A stretch of DNA of 40,721 bases, taken from positions 1 to 40,721 of the IMG/VR virus record IMGVR_UViG_3300025009_000224; one strand, given 5' to 3'. This document shows, one piece after another, positions 23,084 through 30,892 of the stretch (positions are counted from its first letter, which is position 1; the number at the start of each line of letters is the position of its first letter). Both the position numbers and the translations under genes were made by a program. This stretch comes from a virus. A model generated the notes under the pieces. That model saw nothing but the letters and a program-made list of their open reading frames with translations, ran no database searches and was not told the DNA's origin.

Positions 23084-23368
23084 ATGAAAAAGTTACTTAT
23101 CACATCAATCATTCCAATCCTTATATTATCGGGCTGTGGTGCAAAATCTAATCAAATTCAAAAACCTCAAACACAACAATCTCAAGATGATGAAGAAATG
23201 GGTTGGTTTGAAGATGAAGTTTTGGATCTTGATGATTGGGGAGAAAGCAAACACAAAAAAGTCAAACCTAAGAGTGATACAAGCACTTCTAACTTGACAA
23301 AACAATCTGCTAATACTAAATCACCTACTGTTAAATCTAAGGCTGTTACAACTAAAAAGAAGAGTTAA
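23084..23368 (+). CDS. small phage lipoprotein
   Basis: The 94-aa product has a type II signal peptide: a basic start (MKK), a hydrophobic core (residues 4-15) and lipobox LSGC with Cys18 as the lipidated residue. The mature part is acidic in the middle (DDEEMGWFEDEVLDLDDW) and Lys/Thr/Ser-rich at the end, probably disordered and outside the membrane. It is first behind a perfect promoter, so it should be abundantly expressed. Short phage lipoproteins such as T5 Llp and TP-J34 Ltp block superinfection. The same role is inferred here, without sequence similarity to either. Confidence 0.8.
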   Translation: MKKLLITSIIPILILSGCGAKSNQIQKPQTQQSQDDEEMGWFEDEVLDLDDWGESKHKKVKPKSDTSTSNLTKQSANTKSPTVKSKAVTTKKKS

Positions 23369-23444
23369 AGGATGTGATAATAAGTTTTATCAAGAGTTCT
23401 AATCAAATAAATTATTAAAAATAAAATGAGAGAAGGAATACATA

Positions 23445-24038
23445 ATGGAAAAATTTAATTTAGAAAAACATTGGGATAAATTTATCAAGGGACTCGTAAC
23501 CGTAAACTGCAAAACAGAAGAATTAGCAAAGGAATTTCTGTCACATTGCCATAATGAAGGAATTAAATGGTCTGATGGAGATAGTTTAATATCTCAAAAT
23601 GAATGGAATAACTACAAGTCAAAAACTTGTTATTGGGGAGATAGTGGAATATCTTACTCTGAAATTTATGATTATAATGTAAGAAATAATAATGTTGTAG
23701 AATTTGTAAGACTTACTCAACCAGAAACAAAAGAAAAAGTCATGAATCCTATAGAATTCTTTGAAAGCATTGTATCTTCACAATTATCATCTCAAATGAA
23801 TCAAGAAACTATAAAAAATGCGGTATTCACACTAAATAATTATCCTCCAACAACCACATCTAAAGAAATTATCGAAGTAATTTATCACAATAAAGAAACA
23901 ATCGTCCTAATTAAAGCAGATAGCAGATATTATAAAGGCGTTGTCAGTTGCCATTATCAAGATATATATAATAAAGAAGAAGGATTTAAAAGAGCATATG
24001 ATAAAGCTAGGGAGAATCAGAAGGGAGGGAAATATTAA
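23445..24038 (+). CDS. hypothetical protein, 197 aa
   Basis: It follows AGAAGGAATACATA. The first 75 residues (VNCKTEELAKEFLSHCHNEGIKW, SKTCYWGDSG) resemble an N-terminal module seen in many small phage proteins of unknown function. The second half is a separate alpha/beta segment. The stop overlaps the next start (TAATG). Confidence 0.8.
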   Translation: MEKFNLEKHWDKFIKGLVTVNCKTEELAKEFLSHCHNEGIKWSDGDSLISQNEWNNYKSKTCYWGDSGISYSEIYDYNVRNNNVVEFVRLTQPETKEKVMNPIEFFESIVSSQLSSQMNQETIKNAVFTLNNYPPTTTSKEIIEVIYHNKETIVLIKADSRYYKGVVSCHYQDIYNKEEGFKRAYDKARENQKGGKY

Positions 24039-24211
24039 TGAAAATAAAAATCATTAAAAACAAACCTTCTATTGATGGCTCAAGTGATAAATATATTGGT
24101 CAAATTTTCAATGCAAAATATGAAAAAGATGGAGATATTTCAATAACTGAAGGAAAGTTATGTGCAATGACAATATATAATGGGGAATATGAGATTGTTG
24201 AGGAGCGATGA
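24038..24211 (+). CDS. hypothetical beta-rich protein, 57 aa
   Basis: It is coupled to the previous gene through TAATG, with GGGAGGG upstream. The product is small and strand-rich (KIKIIKNKPS, CAMTIYNGEYEIVEE). The end overlaps the next gene by four bases. Function unknown. Confidence 0.68.
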   Translation: MKIKIIKNKPSIDGSSDKYIGQIFNAKYEKDGDISITEGKLCAMTIYNGEYEIVEER

Positions 24212-24534
24212 ATAATATGGATATCTTAAATCTACACGATCATGTCTATGACACTTACACTAATAAAGTAAAAGGCAATAAACTGCTTACATATGAAATG
24301 GTACAGCGAAAATTAACTCGTAATTATCATTTATCCAAAAAAGTAAAACTTGGTTCACAAGAATTATGTCTCTACGGATGCTTAACATTTCTAGTAGGAG
24401 AAAATTGTGTCTTATGGTTAAAGAATTATATTGGAACTGATACCTCTTGGTTTGTTAAGGATATGAAGAAATATGAGAAACTCAATGAACAATTAGGCAT
24501 TGACAATAATGCAAAAGAATTAAAGTTTGACTAA
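24208..24534 (+). CDS. hypothetical protein, 108 aa
   Basis: It overlaps the previous stop (ATGA). The GGAG site lies very close to ATG 24208, so ATG 24217 may be the actual start. Basic N-terminal half (KLTRNYHLSKKVKLG) and a Cys/Trp-rich middle. Function unknown. Confidence 0.75.
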   Translation: MNNMDILNLHDHVYDTYTNKVKGNKLLTYEMVQRKLTRNYHLSKKVKLGSQELCLYGCLTFLVGENCVLWLKNYIGTDTSWFVKDMKKYEKLNEQLGIDNNAKELKFD

Positions 24535-24574
24535 ATACTAAAATAATATATAATGAAAGAGAGGAATAAAACAA

Positions 24575-25108
24575 TTGGGTAATATGAATAAAATCATGAT
24601 GCTTAAAGCAAATAGTCCTGCGATACATAAATTAGGTGATATTGGTAGAAAATGTGACGATAAAATTAGGATTCATTCGGAAGATGATACACATTACATA
24701 GGAAGTTTCGAAGAAGGTTATGGATTTATTGATGTTAAATTTAATAAGTCAGATTGTAGGCCATTAACCCAAGCAGAGCGAGAAAAGCTAAATGGCTGTT
24801 GGTATGGTATTAATGGTAATCCTTTATATAGAATTTATGTAGACGAAGAAGGAAATATTGTTAATGGTAAGACTAAAACAATCAAAGGTATTATCAGAAA
24901 AGTTACTGATTTATTAGGCAAAGACAAACATAATGGTTTTATCAATTTATTAGTAGAGTTCGGTGAAGACATTCAGTTAGGTAGAAGTATAATATTAATG
25001 ACTGGTGAAGGTGCTATTACTACATCAAGAGTAACTAAAGTAGATATTCATGAAAAGCAATATATAATTAATACAAATAATAGTATTTATTATATTGAGG
25101 TGGCTTAA
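24575..25108 (+). CDS. hypothetical protein, 177 aa, TTG start
   Basis: TTG 24575 follows GAGGA at spacing 9. ATG 24584 is too far from the site. Largely beta with a basic middle (KTKTIKGIIRKV). No known domain. The stop overlaps the next start (TAATG). Confidence 0.75.
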   Translation: MGNMNKIMMLKANSPAIHKLGDIGRKCDDKIRIHSEDDTHYIGSFEEGYGFIDVKFNKSDCRPLTQAEREKLNGCWYGINGNPLYRIYVDEEGNIVNGKTKTIKGIIRKVTDLLGKDKHNGFINLLVEFGEDIQLGRSIILMTGEGAITTSRVTKVDIHEKQYIINTNNSIYYIEVA

Positions 25109-25257
25109 TGGCTGAAAAGATTATAGCATATTTCAAACAAGAAGCAGATAAGGAAGTAGCAAGAAAAGCGAAAGCAAAAGAGCAAGATATATCAGGATAC
25201 ATAATTGGTAGCGTTTATAAAGCACAAAAGAGACGAAAAAGATATATGGGGAGGTAG
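25108..25257 (+). CDS. basic small protein, 49 aa
   Basis: It is coupled through TAATG. A Lys/Arg/Ala-rich helix (EADKEVARKAKAKEQ) is followed by a strongly basic end (KRRKRYMGR), which suggests nucleic-acid or ribosome contact. Function unknown. Confidence 0.65.
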   Translation: MAEKIIAYFKQEADKEVARKAKAKEQDISGYIIGSVYKAQKRRKRYMGR

Positions 25258-25306
25258 TGAGTATTATAGACAAATAAATTAACTCAATTAAAGGATGTGT
25301 AAAAAT

Positions 25307-25399
25307 ATGACATTGTACTGGGTTGTATGGTTTACAGGTGGAGCTATAGGGATATTAGGAGGAATATATTGCTTGTATTATACAATTAAATACCTATAG
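25307..25399 (+). CDS. single-pass membrane peptide, 30 aa
   Basis: ATG 25307 follows AAAGGATG. One hydrophobic, Gly/Ile-rich segment spans most of the peptide (WFTGGAIGILGGIYCLYY). Possible membrane effector or chance frame. The good ribosome binding site favours a real gene. Confidence 0.5.
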   Translation: MTLYWVVWFTGGAIGILGGIYCLYYTIKYL

Positions 25400-25433
25400 A
25401 TTTAAGAATTTACAGGAAAGGAGGATAGTTTCT

Positions 25434-25628
25434 ATGGGGAGGAAAATGACTAAGAAAAAATTAATAGATTTACTACAGAATGATAGTTCTCCTGATAATA
25501 CGCCAGTAAATATAACTTTAGAATGTACTAATAATGATGAGTGTATTGTTGGTGAAGTCATAGGTGTAACATATGAAACAAAATATAAAGAAATAACTTT
25601 AAATGGCACTTATGCAGAAGAATATTAA
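25434..25628 (+). CDS. hypothetical protein, 64 aa
   Basis: It follows AAGGAGGA. ATG 25446 with its own GGGAGG is an alternative start. A helix (KKKLIDLLQN) is followed by beta strands, a layout seen in small phage proteins. Function unknown. Confidence 0.75.
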   Translation: MGRKMTKKKLIDLLQNDSSPDNTPVNITLECTNNDECIVGEVIGVTYETKYKEITLNGTYAEEY

Positions 25629-25645
25629 AGGGAGGAAATAAACAA

Positions 25646-26050
25646 ATGCTTACAAAACCAGAAGATGGATGGAGTAACCTACAAATTGAAGATTTCTCAG
25701 AAAGAGCAAGTTATATGACCGACATTCCAAACGAATGTTTAAATGTTTTCATTAATGCTCTGCAAAATAATACTCCTGCTGTAGTTTTCTTTGATGCGGA
25801 GGGTTGGGATTTCCATTTGGTTGCATCATATTATTGTAGTTATATTATTGTGGATAAAGATGATGCAAAATTATTTACGGTTAAAAAGAATATTTATGCA
25901 CTTGCAAAAGAATTATATGATGATATTAACAATAATCTTGATGATTGGACTAATTGGTATTTAGATAAAAATGATACTAAGGAAGAAAGAAGTGAGTATA
26001 GGAAAGGACTAGAAACTAAATTAAGTCAATTAAATATGGAGATTAGTTGA
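25646..26050 (+). CDS. hypothetical protein, 134 aa
   Basis: It follows AAAGGGAGGAAATAAACAA. Alpha/beta with aromatic-rich strands (AVVFFDAEGWDFHLVASYYC) and a charged helical C-terminus. No motif recognised. Confidence 0.8.
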   Translation: MLTKPEDGWSNLQIEDFSERASYMTDIPNECLNVFINALQNNTPAVVFFDAEGWDFHLVASYYCSYIIVDKDDAKLFTVKKNIYALAKELYDDINNNLDDWTNWYLDKNDTKEERSEYRKGLETKLSQLNMEIS

Positions 26051-26066
26051 GAAGGAGAGTGTTAAT

Positions 26067-26519
26067 ATGTTAATGTCTGTACAAGTGGTTTCAGGAATGA
26101 CTCTTTTGGGTGTTATGGGTGCAGGATATTTTTTAATTAAATCCGTAGGTGAAAAGAAGAAATCAAAAAAGAAAATCATTATCCCACATTATAGCCTACC
26201 ACAAGAAAGAATTAAAATATCTAAAGATGAAGTTAAAAGTAGTAGTGCATTTGTCAACACTTCAAATACAAACAGAAGTCCACAACCTTCAAGAAATACT
26301 ACACCTACTCGTAAGAGCAACAACTATTTTGAAGACGACAGTCTATTAAATAATGCAATAGGAATTGGAATTATTAATAGTTCTGTATCTGATAGTCATA
26401 AACATTCGTATGATCATTCATATAATCACCATGACTCACATGATTCTGGTTCTTATAGTTCATATGACTCTGGTGGAAGTTATGACTCAGGTGGTTGTGA
26501 TTGTGGAGGGTGTGATTGA
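26067..26519 (+). CDS. membrane-anchored protein with His/Ser/Gly/Cys-rich tail, 150 aa
   Basis: It follows AGAAGGAGAGTG. An N-terminal hydrophobic helix (about residues 6-24) is followed by a Lys-rich patch and a Ser/Thr/Asn linker. The last 40 residues are low complexity, with HKHSYDHSYNHHDSHDS and repeated SYDSGG, ending in CDCGGCD. The tail looks suited to bind metal ions. The next gene overlaps its stop. Confidence 0.78.
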   Translation: MLMSVQVVSGMTLLGVMGAGYFLIKSVGEKKKSKKKIIIPHYSLPQERIKISKDEVKSSSAFVNTSNTNRSPQPSRNTTPTRKSNNYFEDDSLLNNAIGIGIINSSVSDSHKHSYDHSYNHHDSHDSGSYSSYDSGGSYDSGGCDCGGCD

Positions 26520-26710
26520 TGGCAAGATTTACAGATGAAGATATGAAAAAATATACTTTGATTAAGTCTGAAGATAAAAAAGGCTGTTTAATGTGTTATA
26601 ACCATACAGAATATATTGATTATATTTGTGAAGGTAGAATGTGTAGTACTGAATGTTCAGAAGCATTTTATAAAATAATGGATCAATCGTCATGTGTTGA
26701 TGAGCTGTAG
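26519..26710 (+). CDS. Cys-rich putative zinc protein, 63 aa
   Basis: ATG 26519 overlaps the previous stop (TGATG), seven bases after GGAGGG. Cys23/Cys26 (CLMC) and Cys37, Cys42, Cys46 resemble an MYM/FCS-type finger with helical end (CSEAFYKIM). Function unknown. Confidence 0.75.
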   Translation: MARFTDEDMKKYTLIKSEDKKGCLMCYNHTEYIDYICEGRMCSTECSEAFYKIMDQSSCVDEL

Positions 26711-26756
26711 TTTTAATGGAATACAAAATAAATAATATTAAAAGGAGAGAAATAAA

Positions 26757-27167
26757 ATGGATACAAAATTAATATTAGACTTTCTTAGTAAATTAGGAGA
26801 ACAGGTTAGTTCTACAGGGCAGGAAGTATTTAAAATTTATATACAACAATCTTATGTGGATGGAATATCATCATTAATTTGGGCATCAGTGTTATTTCTA
26901 ATATTTATTGTGGGGTGTGGTATCATAGGTTTTTCTTTAATGTCTAAAGGTAAAAAATTAAATATGAAAGATTTTTATTCTAAAAATGATTTTGAGGAAG
27001 AAAAAATTGCCTATATGGGCATTGGAATTGCATTTATTACAATAGGATGTCTTCTTTTCTTAATAATTGGAATGTCGGAATTAACAGATGGGATTAAACA
27101 TTTAATCAACCCTCAATATTATGCTTTGCAAGATTTAACCAATGCTGTTAAAAGTGCGATAAAGTAA
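26757..27167 (+). CDS. two-pass membrane protein, 136 aa
   Basis: It follows AAAAGGAGAGAAATAAA. Two membrane helices (about residues 38-61 and 86-106) are separated by a charged loop of 25 residues. N- and C-terminal amphipathic helices flank them. Topology alone would allow a holin, but no lysis gene is adjacent, so I leave it unassigned. Confidence 0.8.
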   Translation: MDTKLILDFLSKLGEQVSSTGQEVFKIYIQQSYVDGISSLIWASVLFLIFIVGCGIIGFSLMSKGKKLNMKDFYSKNDFEEEKIAYMGIGIAFITIGCLLFLIIGMSELTDGIKHLINPQYYALQDLTNAVKSAIK

Positions 27168-27217
27168 ATGGAAGTTTAAATCTATTTGATGGTATTAAAG
27201 AAAGGAAGAAAATATTA

Positions 27218-27721
27218 ATGACAAATCAAGAACAAAAAACAATTGATAAATTATACCAATTAATGGCAGACATCCAAAAAGAGAATAATGAATTCAAAAA
27301 ACAAGTAAATGATCTCACAATTAAAATGAATACAAAAGTAGAAAGTAAACATCTTCCTATTACTTTGGAACAAGATATTTTATTGGTAGCACAACAATCA
27401 ATTCAAAAAGCAATCCAAGAATCTATGACTAAATACGACAGTCCTTTAATTAAACTTGTTTCGTCTGTAATTAATGAACATTCAACAGAGTTGAAGCAAA
27501 TTATTTCAGATAGTTTTAATGAGGTAATTAAGAAGGAAGATTTCAAACAATCAATTATTGCAGGATTTTCACATAAAATTGCTAGGGCAATTATCAGTAA
27601 TAATGATGGATTATTTGACAAAGTTGGCAATGAATTAAAACAAGATGCTGTATTTAAATCTAAAATGGCATTGGCTGTAGCAAATATTGTAAATGAGTGT
27701 TTAGAAGGAGGGAGTAAATAA
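27218..27721 (+). CDS. hypothetical coiled-coil protein, 167 aa
   Basis: It follows AGAAAGGAAG. The first 40 residues form a likely coiled coil (KLYQLMADIQKENNEFKKQV) followed by helical domains. No enzyme motif. The next gene starts one base after its stop. Confidence 0.8.
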   Translation: MTNQEQKTIDKLYQLMADIQKENNEFKKQVNDLTIKMNTKVESKHLPITLEQDILLVAQQSIQKAIQESMTKYDSPLIKLVSSVINEHSTELKQIISDSFNEVIKKEDFKQSIIAGFSHKIARAIISNNDGLFDKVGNELKQDAVFKSKMALAVANIVNECLEGGSK

Positions 27722-27722
27722 A

Positions 27723-27956
27723 TTGAGTTCATTCAGAAAAGAATTTAATACATATACTTTGGAAGAATTAAAAGATAATGAATCTGGTTTTGCTATTAAA
27801 GAATCATTTATTCCTGAAGATGAAGTTAAAAGTATGCTTGATTCAATAGAAAATGGTGTTAATATTATCAAAGAAGGATTAGAGAGTATTAAAGGATTGA
27901 GTGAAATTGATAATATTTATACCATAGTAAAATTGTTATCTGATAAATTATATTAA
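27723..27956 (+). CDS. hypothetical protein, 77 aa, TTG start
   Basis: TTG 27723 follows GGAGGGAGTAAATAAA in the end of the previous gene. Acidic and helical (EVKSMLDSIENGVNIIKEGLE). Function unknown. Confidence 0.72.
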   Translation: MSSFRKEFNTYTLEELKDNESGFAIKESFIPEDEVKSMLDSIENGVNIIKEGLESIKGLSEIDNIYTIVKLLSDKLY

Positions 27957-27972
27957 TTCAGGGAAAGTTTTA

Positions 27973-28056
27973 ATGGAAGGAGGTGATGATATATATGATT
28001 GTAATTTAACATACATAAAAAATATTTATCAGTATATTTTAAGAATAAAAATATAG
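27973..28056 (+). other. short frame containing a perfect Shine-Dalgarno and a 4-codon minigene
   Basis: A 27-codon frame from ATG 27973 has a weak site upstream (GGGAAAG). Inside it AAGGAGGTGAT (27977-27987) is the full complement of the 16S 3' end, followed seven bases later by ATG 27995 and the frame ATG-ATT-GTA-ATT-TAA. Either the four-codon minigene or the 27-residue peptide is translated, or a gene start has decayed here. Confidence 0.4.
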
Positions 28057-28077
28057 CAAAAGAAAGAGGTAATAAAA

Positions 28078-28404
28078 ATGTTTAATAAATTAATTGAAAT
28101 GGTAATATCAAATCCTAAATTAGCAAAACCAATGGTAAGTGAATTAGTTGATCAATACAAACCACTATTATATGGAGTTGCTGAAGAGTTATTTAATATC
28201 TATAAAGATTATGCTAACAATACTGAATATTTTAGCACTACCGCAATTGCTAAAAAGAATCAATATGATGCTTATGTCAATGTAGGATTTTCAGATGAGC
28301 AATCTATGAGTTTAGTGTTGAATGATGCTAAGAAATTAGAAGATAGGTTGAATAAATTGGGTTCAGGTGTTATTATGAAAAACTATATCGTATTTTCAAA
28401 CTAG
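28078..28404 (+). CDS. hypothetical protein, 108 aa, C-terminus possibly frameshifted
   Basis: It follows AAAGAGGTAATAAAA. Helical, with a UBA-like segment typical of phage proteins (YVNVGFSDEQSMSLVL). The frame ends VIMKNYIVFSN. One extra A in the run at 28378-28382 would carry it on as KKLYRIFKLGRAQML into the frame ending at 28559. The first 90 residues are firm, the end uncertain. Confidence 0.75.
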   Translation: MFNKLIEMVISNPKLAKPMVSELVDQYKPLLYGVAEELFNIYKDYANNTEYFSTTAIAKKNQYDAYVNVGFSDEQSMSLVLNDAKKLEDRLNKLGSGVIMKNYIVFSN

Positions 28405-28415
28405 GTCGAGCGCAA

Positions 28416-28559
28416 ATGTTGGCAATGTTTAAAAATCACATATATCAATATATTTGTAACGATGATAAAGATTATATTGATGCTATTATTAAACAGTCAA
28501 AGGAAGATCCAGAAATGAAAGGATTCTTGGATATTTTGATTAAGAAAGAAGGATTGTAA
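28416..28559 (+). CDS. hypothetical protein, 47 aa, or continuation of the previous gene
   Basis: From ATG 28416 the frame encodes a helical acidic peptide ending LIKKEGL, with the next gene starting one base after the stop. No ribosome binding site precedes the ATG. The same frame is open further upstream with gene-like codons, so it may be the C-terminal part of the preceding gene split by a one-base indel. Confidence 0.5.
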   Translation: MLAMFKNHIYQYICNDDKDYIDAIIKQSKEDPEMKGFLDILIKKEGL

Positions 28560-28560
28560 A

Positions 28561-29223
28561 ATGGATGTTAATTTATTTTCATTAATTGTAAAAAAATTAG
28601 GTGATTCAGATTTAGACGATTTTTCGTATACAAAAGACGGTAAAATTTATGGGTTCAAGGAGGTTGGAGATGATAGTTGGGACGATCAAGGAAAATATCA
28701 ATACAAATATGAAGAAGGTCAACTAATGGAAATGGACGATAAATATGTAGAAGTTCAATTATTTCCGTTCGGAGTAACACGTTCCGTGTCAAGAAGTGGT
28801 TCATATTTTTCAGATTATTACTATGGGAAAGATGAATACGAAATGTTTGAAATTACATCAATTGAGATTCCAGAGGTTATTATTCCTGCTCATATGGAAG
28901 ATAAATGGAATAAGCTTAAAATTGATTTAAATAATATTATTGATGAAGAGGAGGAAAATAAAAAGAGAATTGAGGCTGAAAGAATTAAATTAGAAGAAGA
29001 TGCTAAAGCAGAAAAAGATAGATTGACTAAACTTTATCCTATGAACAATAATGATATAATTAAATTAGTAAATAAGAGTTTAAAAAAGAAAGGGTTGGAG
29101 AAATTTACGTTACAAGATATGCGAAAAGAGTATTTTGACATTGTAGTAAAAAAGAAACTTGAAAGTCAGGAATGGATTGATTATCATAGGGGTTTACAAG
29201 AATTACAAAAGGAAGGCGAATAA
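28561..29223 (+). CDS. hypothetical protein with central coiled coil, 220 aa
   Basis: It follows AAGAAGGATT. A beta-rich N-terminal 110 residues are followed by a Glu/Lys coiled coil (about 120-155, EEENKKRIEAERIKLEEDA) and a helical C-terminal domain. The stop overlaps the next start (TAATG). Function unknown. Confidence 0.8.
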   Translation: MDVNLFSLIVKKLGDSDLDDFSYTKDGKIYGFKEVGDDSWDDQGKYQYKYEEGQLMEMDDKYVEVQLFPFGVTRSVSRSGSYFSDYYYGKDEYEMFEITSIEIPEVIIPAHMEDKWNKLKIDLNNIIDEEEENKKRIEAERIKLEEDAKAEKDRLTKLYPMNNNDIIKLVNKSLKKKGLEKFTLQDMRKEYFDIVVKKKLESQEWIDYHRGLQELQKEGE

Positions 29224-29414
29224 TGAAAGAATTAATAATTCTAGACAGTGGCAAATATGAAGTTGTTTTAGACCAAACAGATGGTAAATTTAATTTCCAT
29301 GCTTTACGATATGGTGAAAAATGGAGGGAATTAACAGGAGATAATTTAGTTCTTGTTATGTTTAATAAAATTCAGGATTTGGAAGATAAATTATTAGTAT
29401 ATGGAATTAAATAA
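29223..29414 (+). CDS. hypothetical protein, 63 aa
   Basis: It is coupled by TAATG to the previous gene. A beta hairpin (KYEVVLDQTDGKFNFHALRYG) is followed by a helix. It resembles small phage proteins without known role. Confidence 0.75.
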   Translation: MKELIILDSGKYEVVLDQTDGKFNFHALRYGEKWRELTGDNLVLVMFNKIQDLEDKLLVYGIK

Positions 29415-29449
29415 ATATAATTAATTACATAGAAAGGAGAGAATTAATA

Positions 29450-29629
29450 ATGGATTTAAAGAAAGCCCTAGCAACAAAAGGTGGAGTCATACATATCGCA
29501 TATCTAAAATCCAACATGAGTTTATGTTTACAATATGTTGGTGAAGATATACAAAATATTCAAGATAAGAACGTTACTTGTAAAAGATGTTTAAAGGCAT
29601 ATGCAAAAATAGAAGGGAATGGTGAATAA
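29450..29629 (+). CDS. small zinc-finger phage protein, 59 aa
   Basis: ATG 29450 follows GAAAGGAGAG. The pattern His15, Cys26, then VTCKRCLKA (Cys44/Cys47) matches a common small phage finger protein layout. It is the last gene before the promoter at 29654. Function unknown. Confidence 0.7.
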   Translation: MDLKKALATKGGVIHIAYLKSNMSLCLQYVGEDIQNIQDKNVTCKRCLKAYAKIEGNGE

Positions 29630-29653
29630 GTTAAATATAAAAATAAAAATATG

Positions 29654-29682
29654 TTGACATAAAGTTGTGAAAATGTTATACT
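29654..29682 (+). promoter_or_regulatory. vegetative promoter with extended -10
   Basis: TTGACA (29654-29659) and TATACT (29677-29682) are 17 bases apart, with TGT before the -10. The flanks AAATAAAAATATG and TATTAAGTAG closely match the promoter at 32550, so the two look like copies of one phage promoter. Confidence 0.75.
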
Positions 29683-29727
29683 TATTAAGTAGAGAAATTA
29701 CATATTACATAGAAAAGAGGTGAAAAA

Positions 29728-29985
29728 ATGAAGGATTTTGTAGTCGGAAGATCGGAGGGAATCGTTTATACAAATAATAATTTATTGTATAAGCAATTTA
29801 CTAAGGATAATCAATTATTTAAACCTAAAAAGAAAGGTGAGATACATATGGATTTTATTAATAAAATGGTAGAAAAGATCAAAGACGCTAAAAATGATGC
29901 AGAAATTAAAGAAGTATTGAGTGAAGTATATTTTAACACACAATATGATTCTGCAATTAGAGCAGAATTTGATAATAATTTCTAA
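29728..29985 (+). CDS. hypothetical protein, 85 aa, possible second internal start
   Basis: ATG 29728 follows AAAAGAGGTG and the gene has its own promoter, so it is probably well expressed. An in-frame ATG at 29848 is preceded by AAGAAAGGTGAG and would give a 46-residue helical form. Residues 1-40 are basic. Function unknown. Confidence 0.72.
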   Translation: MKDFVVGRSEGIVYTNNNLLYKQFTKDNQLFKPKKKGEIHMDFINKMVEKIKDAKNDAEIKEVLSEVYFNTQYDSAIRAEFDNNF

Positions 29986-30016
29986 TTATAAAATAAATCG
30001 AGGTGATAAAAATTAA

Positions 30017-30580
30017 TTGAGTTTCAACAGACCTAAAAACGAAACAGAAACACATTTTCTATTAAAAGAAATATCTAAATACATATTATTCGGTTGGGGT
30101 TATAAGATGTTAGCTACAGAGGTAGGTGGCATGTGGAATTTAGATATTGGCAAAAAGAGAAAAGAAATCATTGATTGTGTTGGAATTAAAAAGGTTAGAA
30201 TAGCACCAAGGAAATTTCATTATGATATGAAGGGTATAGAAGCAAAAGCAAGTCTGAGTGACTTTAAGAATGGATTTTGCTGTGCTCCTGCAATGAGTTA
30301 CATAATTTGTCCTGTTAATGTTATTCCAATTGAATTAATACCAAAAGATATTGGATTGATTGAAGTGGATCTTGATAACTTTGAGTTAAAGAAGTATTCT
30401 CAGAAGATTTCTGATATGAAAGGTGTTGCATTAGTTCGAAGGGCAAAGAAGCGAATTGATTCTAGGTTTAAATCAGAAGAAGCATATAGAAAATGGTGTG
30501 AAAAGTGTTTAGAAAGAGTTGCTTATAGAAGTAGTAGTGAATTATTGTTTTGGAGGAATTATATAGAGTTTAGTAAATAG
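30017..30580 (+). CDS. MmcB-like PD-(D/E)XK nuclease-fold protein
   Basis: 187 aa from TTG 30017 after GAGGTGAT. The fold signature is Asp53 (EIIDCVGI), then Glu75-x-Lys77 (GIEAKASLSDFKNGF), with a later PVNVIPIELIPKDIGLIEVD strand. This matches MmcB-like proteins that carry a restriction-endonuclease-like fold and act in DNA repair. The catalytic triad appears intact. Binding or cutting DNA ends is the likely role, and the target is unknown. Confidence 0.72.
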   Translation: MSFNRPKNETETHFLLKEISKYILFGWGYKMLATEVGGMWNLDIGKKRKEIIDCVGIKKVRIAPRKFHYDMKGIEAKASLSDFKNGFCCAPAMSYIICPVNVIPIELIPKDIGLIEVDLDNFELKKYSQKISDMKGVALVRRAKKRIDSRFKSEEAYRKWCEKCLERVAYRSSSELLFWRNYIEFSK

Positions 30581-30616
30581 AATTATAAAAATAAATATAT
30601 TGGAGGGATTAAATTA

Positions 30617-30835
30617 ATGAATGATAGTTTAGAAATACTTGAAGAAATTAAAGAATACATAAATAAACATTATAAAGCATATTGTTGTGGTTACACAGAA
30701 CTTAGATCAGAAGGAAACGGAAATGATGTATTTAGTGACGGTTGTAGCAATGGAGAGGCATGGGCATTATATTCTATCGGAAATATTATTGGAATGGAAT
30801 TAGAAGAACCAGAAGAAAGTGATGATGAATATTAA
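30617..30835 (+). CDS. conserved phage hypothetical protein, 72 aa
   Basis: It follows TTGGAGGGATTAAATTA. The segment YCCGYTELRSEGNGNDVF then GEAWALYSIGNIIGMELEEPE resembles a widespread small phage family of unknown function. Strongly acidic end. Confidence 0.78.
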   Translation: MNDSLEILEEIKEYINKHYKAYCCGYTELRSEGNGNDVFSDGCSNGEAWALYSIGNIIGMELEEPEESDDEY

Positions 30836-30892
30836 TCAGTTCAAAGTTTAGTTTTCTAGGACATAAAAATAAAAATATTAGGAGGAATCAAA

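Noticed and set aside
26757-27167. Holin call for the two-pass membrane protein
   Set aside because: Topology is compatible, but the 136-residue length with long soluble ends and the absence of any endolysin nearby give no support.
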